Shown: positions 45,974 to 54,448, counted from the stretch's first letter. The stretch: DNA of 64,000 nt from Massilia sp. WG5 (GCF_001412595.2 NZ_CP012640.2:744001-808000); one strand, 5' to 3'. A program made the numbers and translations. Notes: generated from the letters alone by a model not told the origin.

Positions 45974-46334
45974 GTTTCTCCCCTTGGCCGTTTTGACATT
46001 TTAAGTATCGGTCTATCCGTAAGCTGCGGTTACATATTACTCACATCCGCTGGTCGCGTATGTAGTAAATACGCAATTTATCACCATTATTTTATATAAC
46101 AATTTCTTCACAATTGATTAAAGAAAACATTTACATTAAAAGACTTTAATACCTCCACCGCTGTTACTTGCGAAGGAAAGCGTGGATGAGAGAAATGAGA
46201 ATTAGCCGATTTACGCATAAGCGGCAAATGGCATTGACCACCTGTCCGGAAATAGCGACAGGCGTTCGGGTAAATTTATGGAGTGGCCGAAGATTATTGC
46301 GCAGTGCGCGCGAGGGCGCTGCGGGCCCGGGTAT
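45974..46334. promoter_or_regulatory. 361-base AT-rich intergenic region upstream of the sensor kinase
   Basis: Strikingly AT-rich for this window, with no convincing gene. It holds the kinase promoter (minus strand) and the 3' end of the acyl-reductase operon. A perfect dyad GCGTAT-N7-ATACGC sits at 46056-46074, 83-101 bases upstream of the kinase start, and is a good operator candidate. No strong terminator was seen. Confidence 0.5.
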
Positions 46335-47855
46335 TCAGGCGGCGGCCTCTGGCTTGGCCAGGGATTGCCGGGCCGGCGCCCCGGCCGGCACGCGGTCGCC
46401 CGGCGTCCGCTCTTCCCTGCGCTTGAGCGCATACCGGTTCAGCCCCGCCATGTGCACCCGGCACAGATAGTCTTCCCAGTCGATCAGCCGCGCGTCGACC
46501 GGATAGACGGCACGCTCGGCGGCGCCCAGGCGCGCGGCCAGGGCCAGCAGTTCGCCGTTATGGAAACGGTAGCGCGGCTGGGCATAGAAGGAAAAGGTGA
46601 TCGCCAGCAGGCGGGTGGTGCGCAGCTTTTCCGTCGCCGCAGTCGCGCCGGGCTGGCCTGCCAGGCGGCGCAGGCCGCTCCAGGCCAGCGCGCCCAGCGC
46701 CACCCCGGCCATCGCCAGGCGGAAGCGGACATTGCCGACCACCCGGAACCTGTGCTTCGGCTCCTTGTAGAACAGCTTGTCGTAGTGCCGCCAGTTGCGC
46801 TTCGCTTCGTCCTGCAGCAGGCGGATCAGGTCGCCGACCAGGATCGGGTTGTTGCCGCCGCTGCAGCACTGGTAGATGCGCTGCCGCGCCGGCGCGGACA
46901 GCGCTTCCGCTGCCGCCAGCAGGATCGCGTTCGCGACCAGGTCGGCCGGGATCACGTCGATGATCCCTGCCGGGCGCGCCGGGAAGAAGCTGGTGCGGCC
47001 GCGCGCGTAGGCCAGGATCACGGCGTCGGCCACCTTCACGCCCTCCAGCCAGCCGGGCACCGGTCCCTTCAGCGTGCTTTCGATGATCGAGGGCCGCACG
47101 ATGGTGAGGGGGCGCCCGCGCATGCCCCGCATCGCGAGCTGCTCGCCCATCCACTTGGTGAAGGTATAGGTGTCGTTCCAGCCGTGGCGGTTGGCTTCGC
47201 GGATGCCCAGCGCGGTCAGGGCGTCCTCCTGCGCCGGTGAATCCGTGTAGCGCGCCTTGACCGTGTCGATCTTGCGCTGCAGGGCGTCGATGAGCGCCTC
47301 GACATCGCCGTGCCCGTCCTTGTGGCCTTCGTCCTCGAAGATGTCGCCGCGCCGGTAGCCGTTCACGTAGCAGGTCGAGACCTGGACCAGAGGCGCATCG
47401 GCGGCGCGCGCCAGCTCGCCCAGGTGGCGCAGGCTGAGCGTGTTGATCCGCAGGGCCTGGTCGAGCGGTTCGCGGAAGTTCACGCTGGCGGCGGCGTTGA
47501 CCACCAGGTCCGTGCGTGACGCCAGTTCGCGGAAGCCATCCTCGCCCAGGCCGAAATGCGGTTCCGTGATTTCGCCGGTGAGGCACTCGATCCGCTCGGC
47601 GAAGAAGCTCTCCAGCCACGCGCCGCGCTCGGCGCGCAGGCTGTCGAAGATCGAGGACGACGCCACCTGGCGCTGGAAGCGCTCGCGCGCATTGCCGTCC
47701 GGGCCGCCGCGGATCAGGAGGACCACGCCCCCGAGCCCGGGCACGGTGCGGATCAGTTTCTCGAGCACGACCTTGGCCAGGAAGCCGGTCGCGCCGGTCA
47801 GCAGGATGCGCTTGCCGGACAGGGCGGCCGGCACGCTCAATGGAGTGATTGTCAT
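46335..47855 (-). CDS. fatty acyl-CoA/thioester reductase (SDR, male-sterility type)
   Basis: A 506-residue NAD(P)H-dependent reductase of acyl thioesters to aldehyde or alcohol. Nucleotide-binding motif GATGFLAKVVLEKLIR, SDR catalytic Tyr-Lys in YTFTKWMGEQ and substrate-side VRPSIIEST are all visible. A FAR_C-like C-terminal region (about 370-480) follows. It is the last gene of a four-gene operon headed by the CqsA-like synthase, three bases after the DUF2156 gene. The product could be a tailored fatty aldehyde or alcohol. Confidence 0.87.
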   Translation of the reverse strand: MTITPLSVPAALSGKRILLTGATGFLAKVVLEKLIRTVPGLGGVVLLIRGGPDGNARERFQRQVASSSIFDSLRAERGAWLESFFAERIECLTGEITEPHFGLGEDGFRELASRTDLVVNAAASVNFREPLDQALRINTLSLRHLGELARAADAPLVQVSTCYVNGYRRGDIFEDEGHKDGHGDVEALIDALQRKIDTVKARYTDSPAQEDALTALGIREANRHGWNDTYTFTKWMGEQLAMRGMRGRPLTIVRPSIIESTLKGPVPGWLEGVKVADAVILAYARGRTSFFPARPAGIIDVIPADLVANAILLAAAEALSAPARQRIYQCCSGGNNPILVGDLIRLLQDEAKRNWRHYDKLFYKEPKHRFRVVGNVRFRLAMAGVALGALAWSGLRRLAGQPGATAATEKLRTTRLLAITFSFYAQPRYRFHNGELLALAARLGAAERAVYPVDARLIDWEDYLCRVHMAGLNRYALKRREERTPGDRVPAGAPARQSLAKPEAAA

Positions 47856-47858
47856 GGT

Positions 47859-48875
47859 TCAGATGATGCGGGTGAGCCGGAACATGGCCGTCATCGCCAG
47901 CGCCGGCATGGCGTTGCGGTGGCAGCAGTAGGTCTTTTCGATACGCCCCTGGAAGCGCGACTTGGCGAACTCCAGGCCCTTGAAGTTGTACAGGAAGTCC
48001 ATCCTTTCCCGGATCGCCGACATCGCCATGCGCAGCAGCCGCGACTCCTGCGGCTCGAGCTCGCCGCCCATCTGCAGCGGCACCAGGCCGAGGTCGACGC
48101 AGGGCACGCCCTCCTCCTTGAACACGGACAGCGCATGCGCCATCAGCGCATACCACAGGCCCTGGCGGAAGTTGGCGGACGAGCGCGAGATGTTCGGCGC
48201 ATAGCCGGCCAGGCGGCCGTCGCGCCAGATCGGGTCGAAGAAGATGAAGCCGACCGCCTCGCCATGCAGGTAGGCGTAGAAGTAGCGCGTGCCTTCGCGG
48301 TAGTCGACGATCATCGGCCGGATCAGGAAGCGGATCTCCTTGTCCTTGCAGCGCCGGGTGCGGATCCAGGCGTCCGAGATGCGCCTGACGTCATGGTCGA
48401 AGCCGCCCTCCCGGATCTCGATGCCGGCGCCGGCGGCGCCGTTGACGGCGGTGCGGATGATCTGCTTGCGCGCGCCGCGCAGGCTCCAGCCGGCGAGGTC
48501 GATCTTCGATTCGCTGCCGAACTGGGTGCCGTAGTAGCCGTGGCGCCCATGCAGGTGGTCGACCACCGCCTTGCTCACCTGGACGAACACGGCGCGCGGG
48601 AAGCGCGCGAGGAAGCGGTCGAGCAGCTGTTCGCGCTGCTGGGGCGCGCAGACCGGATCGGCCAGCGCGAACTGCATGCCCCAGTACTGCGCGTAGGCGA
48701 TGTAGCCGACCCCGGGCAGCTCGAAGTAGGCCATGTCCGGCTGCATGGTCGAGAAGGACATCGGGTGGCTGCCGTACTGCTTCAGGCAGGCGATGCGGTT
48801 CGCCAGGCCGGCCTGGACGGCGGTATCGAGGTGGGCGGCGGCCGGCCGCCCCAGCGCGAGGGCGGACTCGCTCAT
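47859..48875 (-). CDS. DUF2156 (phosphatidylglycerol lysyltransferase C-terminal-like) protein
   Basis: A 338-residue soluble protein matching the DUF2156/LPG-synthetase C-terminal fold, a tandem GNAT-like acyltransferase. Segments include YFELPGVGYIAYAQYWGMQF, GYYGTQFGSESKIDLAGW and GFIFFDPIWRDGRLAGYAPN. Unlike MprF it has no membrane flippase half. ATGA overlap with the methyltransferase gene. An aminoacyl- or acyl-transfer role on a lipid is inferred from family; substrate unknown. Confidence 0.82.
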   Translation of the reverse strand: MSESALALGRPAAAHLDTAVQAGLANRIACLKQYGSHPMSFSTMQPDMAYFELPGVGYIAYAQYWGMQFALADPVCAPQQREQLLDRFLARFPRAVFVQVSKAVVDHLHGRHGYYGTQFGSESKIDLAGWSLRGARKQIIRTAVNGAAGAGIEIREGGFDHDVRRISDAWIRTRRCKDKEIRFLIRPMIVDYREGTRYFYAYLHGEAVGFIFFDPIWRDGRLAGYAPNISRSSANFRQGLWYALMAHALSVFKEEGVPCVDLGLVPLQMGGELEPQESRLLRMAMSAIRERMDFLYNFKGLEFAKSRFQGRIEKTYCCHRNAMPALAMTAMFRLTRII

Positions 48876-49534
48876 GCGGCCGGCTTTTCGCCCAGCACCG
48901 ACCAGTAGCAGTTCAGGAGCAGCAGCCTGTAGTGCTTCTGCTCCTGGATCCGCAGCCCCAGCTTCTTCATCCACTCCGGATAGTTGTAGATGTTGTGGAA
49001 GGCATTCCCGGCAAACAGCCAGAAGAAGCCGACCGCGCCATACCAGTACAGGGTCTTCACCAGGCGGCTCAGGACGTTCCCGGTCGGGAAGGAGAAGTCG
49101 CCGACCACCACCCGCGCACCCGGCTTGCCGAGCCGGATCAGGTGCTGCAGCACGCGCACCATCATGTCTTCGTCGAACACGTTGAGGAAGAAGTTCGCCA
49201 CCACCATGTCGTAGCGCTCGACTTCCTCGACCTGCATGATGTCGCTGTGGACCTGGCGGATCGGGAGCGCCAGTCCCTCTTCCACGCCCTCCTTCGCCAG
49301 GTTGGCCGAGAACTTCTTCAACATGGTCTCGGACAGGTCGACCACGGTGACCTCGGCGCCGCGCTGGGCGGCGTACACGGCATCCCGGCCGTGGCCGACG
49401 CCGGCGAACAGCACCCTGTCGCCGGGCTGGAGCCGATCGAGCATCGCGATCTTGCACTTGTGGATGGATTTGCCGCTGTAGAAGGCACTCAGCCAATCGT
49501 AGATCGGCCCAACCAGCTTGTATTTGTCTTGCAC
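48872..49534 (-). CDS. class I SAM-dependent methyltransferase
   Basis: A 220-residue methyltransferase with the SAM motif DRVLFAGVGHGRDAVYAA and acidic strand VTVVDLSETML. The frame extends upstream to a TTG at 49591, but a strong AAGGAG lies six bases before GTG 49534, which is chosen as the start. A hydrophobic C-terminal stretch (YWYGAVGFFWLFAG) could contact membrane lipid. Second gene of the cqsA-headed operon; substrate unknown. Confidence 0.88.
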   Translation of the reverse strand: MQDKYKLVGPIYDWLSAFYSGKSIHKCKIAMLDRLQPGDRVLFAGVGHGRDAVYAAQRGAEVTVVDLSETMLKKFSANLAKEGVEEGLALPIRQVHSDIMQVEEVERYDMVVANFFLNVFDEDMMVRVLQHLIRLGKPGARVVVGDFSFPTGNVLSRLVKTLYWYGAVGFFWLFAGNAFHNIYNYPEWMKKLGLRIQEQKHYRLLLLNCYWSVLGEKPAA

Positions 49535-49653
49535 GCTTGTCTCCTTCGCACCACTTAATAATTTTTTATCAAGCGTAAGCGAAAGCGCCAAACCTCCACG
49601 ATTTTGTGCCTGCCTTTAGGAGCCAACTTTCTGGCTTTGTGAGTCAGAAGCAA

Positions 49654-50892
49654 TCAATGCACGCGGCGCCGGCGCAGGGTCGAGGTCCAGCTCTCGAGCC
49701 CGACCTCCTCGCGCATGTCGGCGCAGGCGGCCAGCAGCTTCACGATCTCGTGCCTGCGCAGGCCGGCGTTGAGGGTCAGGCGCACCAGCGCGCGGTTCTT
49801 CGGCGTGGCGGGAGAGCAGAACACGGCGCCCTGGATGCCGCGGTTCTCCAGCGCCTTGCGCAGCACCAGGGTCCGCGGTTCGGTTCCCACTTCGAGCGCG
49901 ATGATCTGCTCGCTGCCCTCGTCGATGCAGTAGCCGAGCTGTCCCAGGCCGGCGCGCACCTCGTCCGTGATACGGCGCAGCGCGGCGCGGCGCAGATCGG
50001 CGCGCTCGACCACGTCGATGGCGGCGTCGAACCAGGCCAGTTCGTGGTTCAGCAGGCAGGAGCTGAAGATGGCCGGCCGCGACTCGGACAGGAAATACGG
50101 CTTGAAACGGCTGGAGCAAGTGATGATGCCGGCGCGGCCGGCGAAAGCCTTGGCCAGCGAGGCAGTGCGGAAATGGACGCGCTCCTCCAGCCCGGCCCCG
50201 ATCACCAGGCCCGCCCCGCGCGGACCATGGGTGCCGAGCGAATGGGATTCGTCGACCACCAGCACGCTGCCGGTCTTTTCCGCCAGCGCCACCACGTCGT
50301 GCAGCGGCGCCAGGCTGCCGTCGGTGCTGTACAGGGCATCGACCACGATCACGCCGGCGCCATGCTTGTTCAGCTGGCGCTGCAGGTGATCCATGTTGTT
50401 ATGCAGGAAGGGTACGGCCCTGGCCCCGCCCAGCGCCACGCCGTCCCACAGCGACGCATGCGCCATGATGTCCAGGTAGACCGGCACGCCCGGCTCGGCA
50501 ATGCTGTGCATCAGGCCCACATTCGCCGCCCAGCCGGACTGGGCCAGGATCGTTTCCTCGCAGCCGAGGAAATCGGCAAACTTTTCTTCCAGCCGGTGCT
50601 GCTGGCTGCCCGCCTGCAGGTAGACAGCCGACATCAGGGCCTGGCCGACGCTGTCCTGCAGGCTGCGGAGCTGGGCGTCGACCAGGCTTTGTTCGCGCGA
50701 CAGGCACAGGTAGTCGTTACCCGCAAGTATGACTGCGCCCGGCCCCGGGCGCTTCCAGACATGCACGTGTTCGCCGCCCATCAGTTGCTCGATCCGGGTG
50801 ACATGGTGCTCGTCCATCCTGCGCGCAACGAAGGCGGGCATGTGCAGGGTAGCGCTGCGGTGCAGGGCTTGGGCGGTGCTGATCGTGGTCAT
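49654..50892 (-). CDS. cqsA: alpha-hydroxyketone quorum-sensing autoinducer synthase (CqsA/LqsA/JqsA family)
   Basis: PLP-dependent alpha-oxoamine synthase-type enzyme making an alpha-hydroxyketone signal from an acyl-CoA and an amino acid or SAM. The 412-residue protein has the PLP lysine K248 in ASLAKAFAG, the VVDESHSLGTHGPRG motif and NDYLCLS. The ATG at 50892 follows GGAGA. It is divergent from a CqsS/LqsS-like kinase and its regulator, the arrangement of JQS in Janthinobacterium and Massilia. The signal's chain length cannot be read from sequence. Confidence 0.92.
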   Translation of the reverse strand: MTTISTAQALHRSATLHMPAFVARRMDEHHVTRIEQLMGGEHVHVWKRPGPGAVILAGNDYLCLSREQSLVDAQLRSLQDSVGQALMSAVYLQAGSQQHRLEEKFADFLGCEETILAQSGWAANVGLMHSIAEPGVPVYLDIMAHASLWDGVALGGARAVPFLHNNMDHLQRQLNKHGAGVIVVDALYSTDGSLAPLHDVVALAEKTGSVLVVDESHSLGTHGPRGAGLVIGAGLEERVHFRTASLAKAFAGRAGIITCSSRFKPYFLSESRPAIFSSCLLNHELAWFDAAIDVVERADLRRAALRRITDEVRAGLGQLGYCIDEGSEQIIALEVGTEPRTLVLRKALENRGIQGAVFCSPATPKNRALVRLTLNAGLRRHEIVKLLAACADMREEVGLESWTSTLRRRRVH

Positions 50893-50959
50893 ATTTTTTC
50901 TCCAAAAAAATTTCATTGTGTCCATACACAAGGCATGAGCTCGCCAGTTCGACGCACAA

Positions 50960-50973
50960 TTGACCGAGATCAA
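50960..50973. promoter_or_regulatory. FNR/CRP-like dyad TTGAC-CGAG-ATCAA
   Basis: A 14-base dyad, one half-site base away from the FNR consensus TTGAT-N4-ATCAA. It lies between the synthase (start 50892) and kinase (start 51077) genes, about 68 bases from the synthase start. A second copy follows 51 bases away. Confidence 0.55.
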
Positions 50974-51010
50974 CCTGGGCTGAGCGATTTCCGTCAAGCT
51001 CAACCGAGAA

Positions 51011-51024
51011 TTGAGTGAGATCAA
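51011..51024. promoter_or_regulatory. FNR/CRP-like dyad TTGAG-TGAG-ATCAA
   Basis: Second 14-base dyad in the synthase/kinase spacer, 51 bases centre to centre from the first, close to five helical turns. Same architecture as the boxes at 59527 and 62224. It overlaps an in-frame TTG of the kinase frame, a reason to place the kinase start further downstream. Confidence 0.55.
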
Positions 51025-51076
51025 TTTCGAATTGACAAGTATCGAACACAGACGGTCCAGGACCGGGAGTTGCCGA

Positions 51077-52438
51077 GTGAAGAATCTGCTGTACAGGAGT
51101 TTTGCGCGCATCAGTGCGCCGATCAGGGCGCGCTTGCAGACGACCCGGCCTGCCATGCTGAGGTGGCTGCTGCGCCAGGAGCTGCAGCAGGAAAACGCCG
51201 TCGTACGCCTGCATTTCCTGGCCTGGGTCGGCTGCATCGGCATGCCGGCCTACTACCTCATCTGGACAAGCTGGTTCCCGCAAAAGTTCGAGAGCTTGGA
51301 CCTGCGGATGTTGGGATTCGTTCTTTGCCTTCCGGCTTTGTTGTTCCCGCGCAAATTCAAGGGAAATTGCTTACGGATTTACGAATTCGTCAGCGTGACC
51401 TATGTGATGCCGTTTTTCTTCAGTTACATGTTCTTGATGAACCACGGCTCCGCGGTGTGGGGCGAGTCGCTGCTGCTCTCCCTGATCCTGCTGTTTCAGT
51501 TCGACTCGCTGTGGGCGCTCGCTTCCTGCACCACCGGCGCGCTGCTGGCCTGCATCCTGTACATCGGGTTCGGCGATCCGCAGGCCGCCGCCGACGGCTT
51601 CCACGCCTTTCCGCTGGTGCTGGAGCAGGCGCCGATCTATGTCTTCACGATCGTGATCGTGGCCCTCACGAAGATCGGGCGGCGGGTGCTGGCGCGCGAA
51701 AAACTGGCCGGCATGGCGCAGGCGCTGGGGATGGTGTCGCACGAGCTGCGCACGCCCCTGATCAGCATTTCCGCCAACGTGCGCGGAATCGAGCGCGCGG
51801 CCTCCGGCTGGGAGGACGGCGTGCCGGGCGCGCTGGCCCGGATCCGTTTCGAGGTGCGCCACATGAACCAGATGATCGACCTGTTCCTGCTGTCGGCAGC
51901 GGCGATGAACCAGCAGATGGCGCCCAGCGAGCGGGTCTGGATGGCCGACATGGTGCAGGCGGTGATCGAGCGCTACCCCTTCGTCACCGAGGAACAGCGC
52001 CAGCAGGTGAACGTGGTGGTGCGCAGCGACTTCGCCTTCCTGGGCCGCCAGGAGCTCGGCGCGGTGGTGCTGCTCAACCTGCTGCGCAATGCGCTGAAGG
52101 CCCTGCAGCGCGCCGGCAAGGGCAAGGTCCGCATCATCGTCGACGGCGCCCGCAAGCGCCCGCGCCTGCTGCTGATGGACAGCGGCTGCGGGATCCCGGC
52201 CAGGCAGCTGCCCTACATCTTCGAGCGCTTCTATTCGTATCCGGCGCATACCGGCGCCGGCATCGGCCTGGCCCTGTGCAAGGACATCGTGCACGCCTGG
52301 CACGGAAAGATCCGCTGCCGCTCGCGCGAACAGGTCTACACCGTGTTCGCGATCGAGTTCCCGCCGGCACGGCGCGCGGCCGATGCGCTTTCTCCGCTTT
52401 CTCCGCTTTCTCCGCTCTCTCCTGGAGACCCGACATGA
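51077..52438 (+). CDS. quorum-sensing membrane histidine kinase (CqsS/LqsS/JqsK-like)
   Basis: A 453-residue sensor kinase for the alpha-hydroxyketone signal. About six membrane helices occupy residues 35-205 (LHFLAWVGCIGMPAYYLIW, MLGFVLCLPALLF, FVSVTYVMPFFFSYMFLM and others). Then come HisKA H222 in MVSHELRTPL and an ATPase with LLRNALKAL, DSGCGIP and GAGIGLALCKDI. A GTG at 51077 with GGGAG upstream is chosen over the TTG at 51011. The C-terminus ends in an SPL repeat encoded by a 9-base tandem repeat. The stop overlaps the regulator start (ATGA). Confidence 0.9.
   Translation: MKNLLYRSFARISAPIRARLQTTRPAMLRWLLRQELQQENAVVRLHFLAWVGCIGMPAYYLIWTSWFPQKFESLDLRMLGFVLCLPALLFPRKFKGNCLRIYEFVSVTYVMPFFFSYMFLMNHGSAVWGESLLLSLILLFQFDSLWALASCTTGALLACILYIGFGDPQAAADGFHAFPLVLEQAPIYVFTIVIVALTKIGRRVLAREKLAGMAQALGMVSHELRTPLISISANVRGIERAASGWEDGVPGALARIRFEVRHMNQMIDLFLLSAAAMNQQMAPSERVWMADMVQAVIERYPFVTEEQRQQVNVVVRSDFAFLGRQELGAVVLLNLLRNALKALQRAGKGKVRIIVDGARKRPRLLLMDSGCGIPARQLPYIFERFYSYPAHTGAGIGLALCKDIVHAWHGKIRCRSREQVYTVFAIEFPPARRAADALSPLSPLSPLSPGDPT
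52387..52422 (+). repeat. four tandem 9-base repeats at the end of the kinase gene
   Basis: Three copies of GCTTTCTCC and one GCTCTCTCC in direct tandem, encoding the repeated Leu-Ser-Pro tail of the kinase. The unit is a multiple of three, so copy-number change would alter tail length without shifting frame. It sits 12 bases before the translationally coupled regulator start. Confidence 0.85.
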
Positions 52439-53436
52439 CGCTCCCGATCTACCAGCACCCGACCATGACCGTCCTGGTCGACGACAGCCCCAGCTTCCTG
52501 CACAGCCTGCGCTACCAGCTCGGGCCGTCCTTCCCCAGCATCGGCTTCAGCGACACCAGCGCCGCGATCGCCTGGCTGCGCGAGCACGGTGCCACAGCGG
52601 GCGCGCCGGCCGGACTGCTCTCGCCCAGCGTCGACACCTACACGCTGTCGCCCCAGCCCTACAACATCGCCCTGCACGTCGAGGAGGTGTGCGCGATCCG
52701 TCGCCGCGCGCAGCGCTTCATGACGCCCTCGGTGCTGGTGGTCGACTATTCGATGCCGGGGATGGACGGCATCGAGTTCTGCGAAGCCGTGCACGACCTG
52801 CCGTGCCGGAAGATCCTGCTGACCGGCGTCGCCGACGAGCGGATCGCCATCGAAGCCTTCAACCGCGGCCTGATCGACCGCTACGTTCGCAAAAGCGACG
52901 TCCATGCCCTCGACCGGCTGGAGGCCGACCTCACCGAGCTCCAGGAAGGCTACTTCCAGTCGCAGTCGGCAGCGCTGCGCATGCTGCTCTCGCTGCACGA
53001 CTTCAGCTTCGTCAACGACCCGGCGATCTGCGGCCTGGTGCGCGAGCTCGGCGCGCGCCACAAGATCGTCGAACACTATCTGTACAAGGCCCCGCCGGGC
53101 TTCCTGATGTATGACCGCGACGCCCGCCCCTGGCTGCTGGCGGTCGAGACCGAGCAGAGCATGAACGCCCAGTTCGAGATCGCGCTCGACGGCGGCGCCC
53201 CGGCCTCGCTGCTGGAGGCGCTCGAACAGCGCCGCGTGGTGCCGAACTTCAGCGACGGCGACGGCATGTACTCGCTGGTGCGGCACAAGGAATGGCACCG
53301 CTTCACCGCGCCCGCCCAGACCTGCCACGGCCGCGAACTGTATTACTGGGCCATGTTCGCGCTCGATCCGGAGCTCCTGGAGGGGCCAGTGGAGTCCTTT
53401 GCGGCCTTCCTGCGCCGGCATCCCGGGAGCGCCTGA
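52435..53436 (+). CDS. quorum-sensing response regulator, LqsR/JqsR-like
   Basis: A 333-residue regulator. The N-terminal receiver (about 10-165) has phosphoacceptor D104 in LVVDYSMPGMDGIEF and a lysine in YVRKSDVHAL. The receiver contains an inserted segment (about 55-80) between the first acidic strand and D104. The C-terminal half (about 170-320) has no recognisable helix-turn-helix, as in LqsR of Legionella, so output is not obviously DNA binding. Translationally coupled to the kinase by an ATGA overlap. Confidence 0.88.
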   Translation: MTLPIYQHPTMTVLVDDSPSFLHSLRYQLGPSFPSIGFSDTSAAIAWLREHGATAGAPAGLLSPSVDTYTLSPQPYNIALHVEEVCAIRRRAQRFMTPSVLVVDYSMPGMDGIEFCEAVHDLPCRKILLTGVADERIAIEAFNRGLIDRYVRKSDVHALDRLEADLTELQEGYFQSQSAALRMLLSLHDFSFVNDPAICGLVRELGARHKIVEHYLYKAPPGFLMYDRDARPWLLAVETEQSMNAQFEIALDGGAPASLLEALEQRRVVPNFSDGDGMYSLVRHKEWHRFTAPAQTCHGRELYYWAMFALDPELLEGPVESFAAFLRRHPGSA

Positions 53437-53524
53437 TCCGGAACGCCGGCCCCCCCCACGCTGTCGGCTGGCTTCTGTTCCTTGCCTGGCCATTGTCGGT
53501 TAGTTGCAAATACTCGAAAGGCCG

Positions 53525-53546
53525 CCGGGGCCCATGACGGCCCCGG
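53525..53546. terminator. hairpin between convergent regulator and EamA genes
   Basis: Eight-base perfect stem CCGGGGCC / GGCCCCGG with a six-base loop, three bases from the EamA stop and 89 past the regulator stop. No long T run follows on either strand, so it may be a weak or Rho-assisted bidirectional terminator. Confidence 0.45.
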
Positions 53547-53548
53547 AT

Positions 53549-54448
53549 TCACCTGCGTCCCGCCGTGCGCCCGGTCCTCGGCCCTTCGCGCCCGCCGAGC
53601 ACCAGCCCGATCCCGCCCAGGATCGCCAGCGCCGCAATGCCAAGCCGCAGCGTGAAGGCCTCGCCCAGCAGCAGCGTCCCGCCCACGGCCGCGATCAGCG
53701 GCACCGACAGCTGCACCGCCGCCGCCCGCATCGCCGTCAGGCGGCGCAGCGCCGCATACCACACCACATAGCCCAACCCGGACGTGATCGCACCGGAGGC
53801 GATCGCCAGCCCCACCCCGCGCGCGTCCACGTGCAGGCGCGGCGCGAAGGCCAGCGCCAGCAGCACGCCCATCGGCGCGGCGCGGATGAAGCCGGCGGCG
53901 CTGGCGGCCAGCGGATCGGCCGCACCACGGCCGCGCAGCGAGTACCCGCCCCAGGCCACCCCGGCGCCCGCCATCAGCACCGCCCCGGCCGGCGAAGGCG
54001 CTGCGGCGCCCGGCAGCAGCAGCACCGCAAGACCGCCCATGGCCAGCGCCAGCCCGAGCCAGCCGGCCGGCGCGAAGCGTTCGCCGCGCAGCAGGCCCAC
54101 GCCCAGCATGGTCAGCTGCACGGCGCCGAACAGGATCAGGGCGCCGGTGCCGGCGGCCAGGGAGACGTAAGCGAAGGAAAACAGGGCCACGTAGGCGAAC
54201 AGCAGCGCCGCCGAGCGCCAGCCGCCGTCTTCTGCCCGGGGCCGGCGGCCGATGCGCACCGCGCAGGCCAGCACCAGCGCGCCGGCCAGCAGCCGCACCG
54301 CGCCGAAACTGGCGGGGTCGATGCGGTCCTGCTGCAGCGCCAGCCGGCACAGCAGGGAGTTGGCGGCGAAGGCCAGCATCGCCAGCGCGGTCAGCCCGGC
54401 CGCGCCCAGCCGGGGCCCGGCAGCCTCAGGATCCGCGCGACGGAACAT
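53549..54448 (-). CDS. EamA-family DMT transporter
   Basis: A 299-residue membrane protein with ten hydrophobic helices in two EamA repeats (first about 15-140, second about 150-285), the drug/metabolite transporter fold. Representative helices: LTALAMLAFAANSLLCRLAL and VPLIAAVGGTLLLGEAFTL. The ATG at 54448 has TGGAG upstream; a longer frame is not needed. Divergent from zwf. Substrate cannot be predicted from sequence. Confidence 0.9.
   Translation of the reverse strand: MFRRADPEAAGPRLGAAGLTALAMLAFAANSLLCRLALQQDRIDPASFGAVRLLAGALVLACAVRIGRRPRAEDGGWRSAALLFAYVALFSFAYVSLAAGTGALILFGAVQLTMLGVGLLRGERFAPAGWLGLALAMGGLAVLLLPGAAAPSPAGAVLMAGAGVAWGGYSLRGRGAADPLAASAAGFIRAAPMGVLLALAFAPRLHVDARGVGLAIASGAITSGLGYVVWYAALRRLTAMRAAAVQLSVPLIAAVGGTLLLGEAFTLRLGIAALAILGGIGLVLGGREGPRTGRTAGRR

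Noticed and set aside
46168..46470. Small plus-strand frame in the AT-rich gap upstream of the kinase
   Set aside because: Runs into the acyl-reductase gene on the other strand, has no ribosome site and no recognisable protein features.
49598..49653. AGCCA...TGGCT hairpin after the synthase gene as a terminator
   Set aside because: The stem is only five bases with a minimal T run, too weak to support termination; the operon may well continue.
50960..51024. Dyads first considered as dedicated binding sites for the quorum-sensing regulator
   Set aside because: That regulator has no visible DNA-binding domain, and the same TTGA-N6-TCAA pattern with FNR spacing occurs at 59527 and 62224, so an FNR/CRP-family site is the better reading.
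52387..52422. Short tandem repeats considered as a CRISPR-like array
   Set aside because: Units are 9 bases, contiguous without spacers and translated in frame; there is no CRISPR architecture here or elsewhere in the window.
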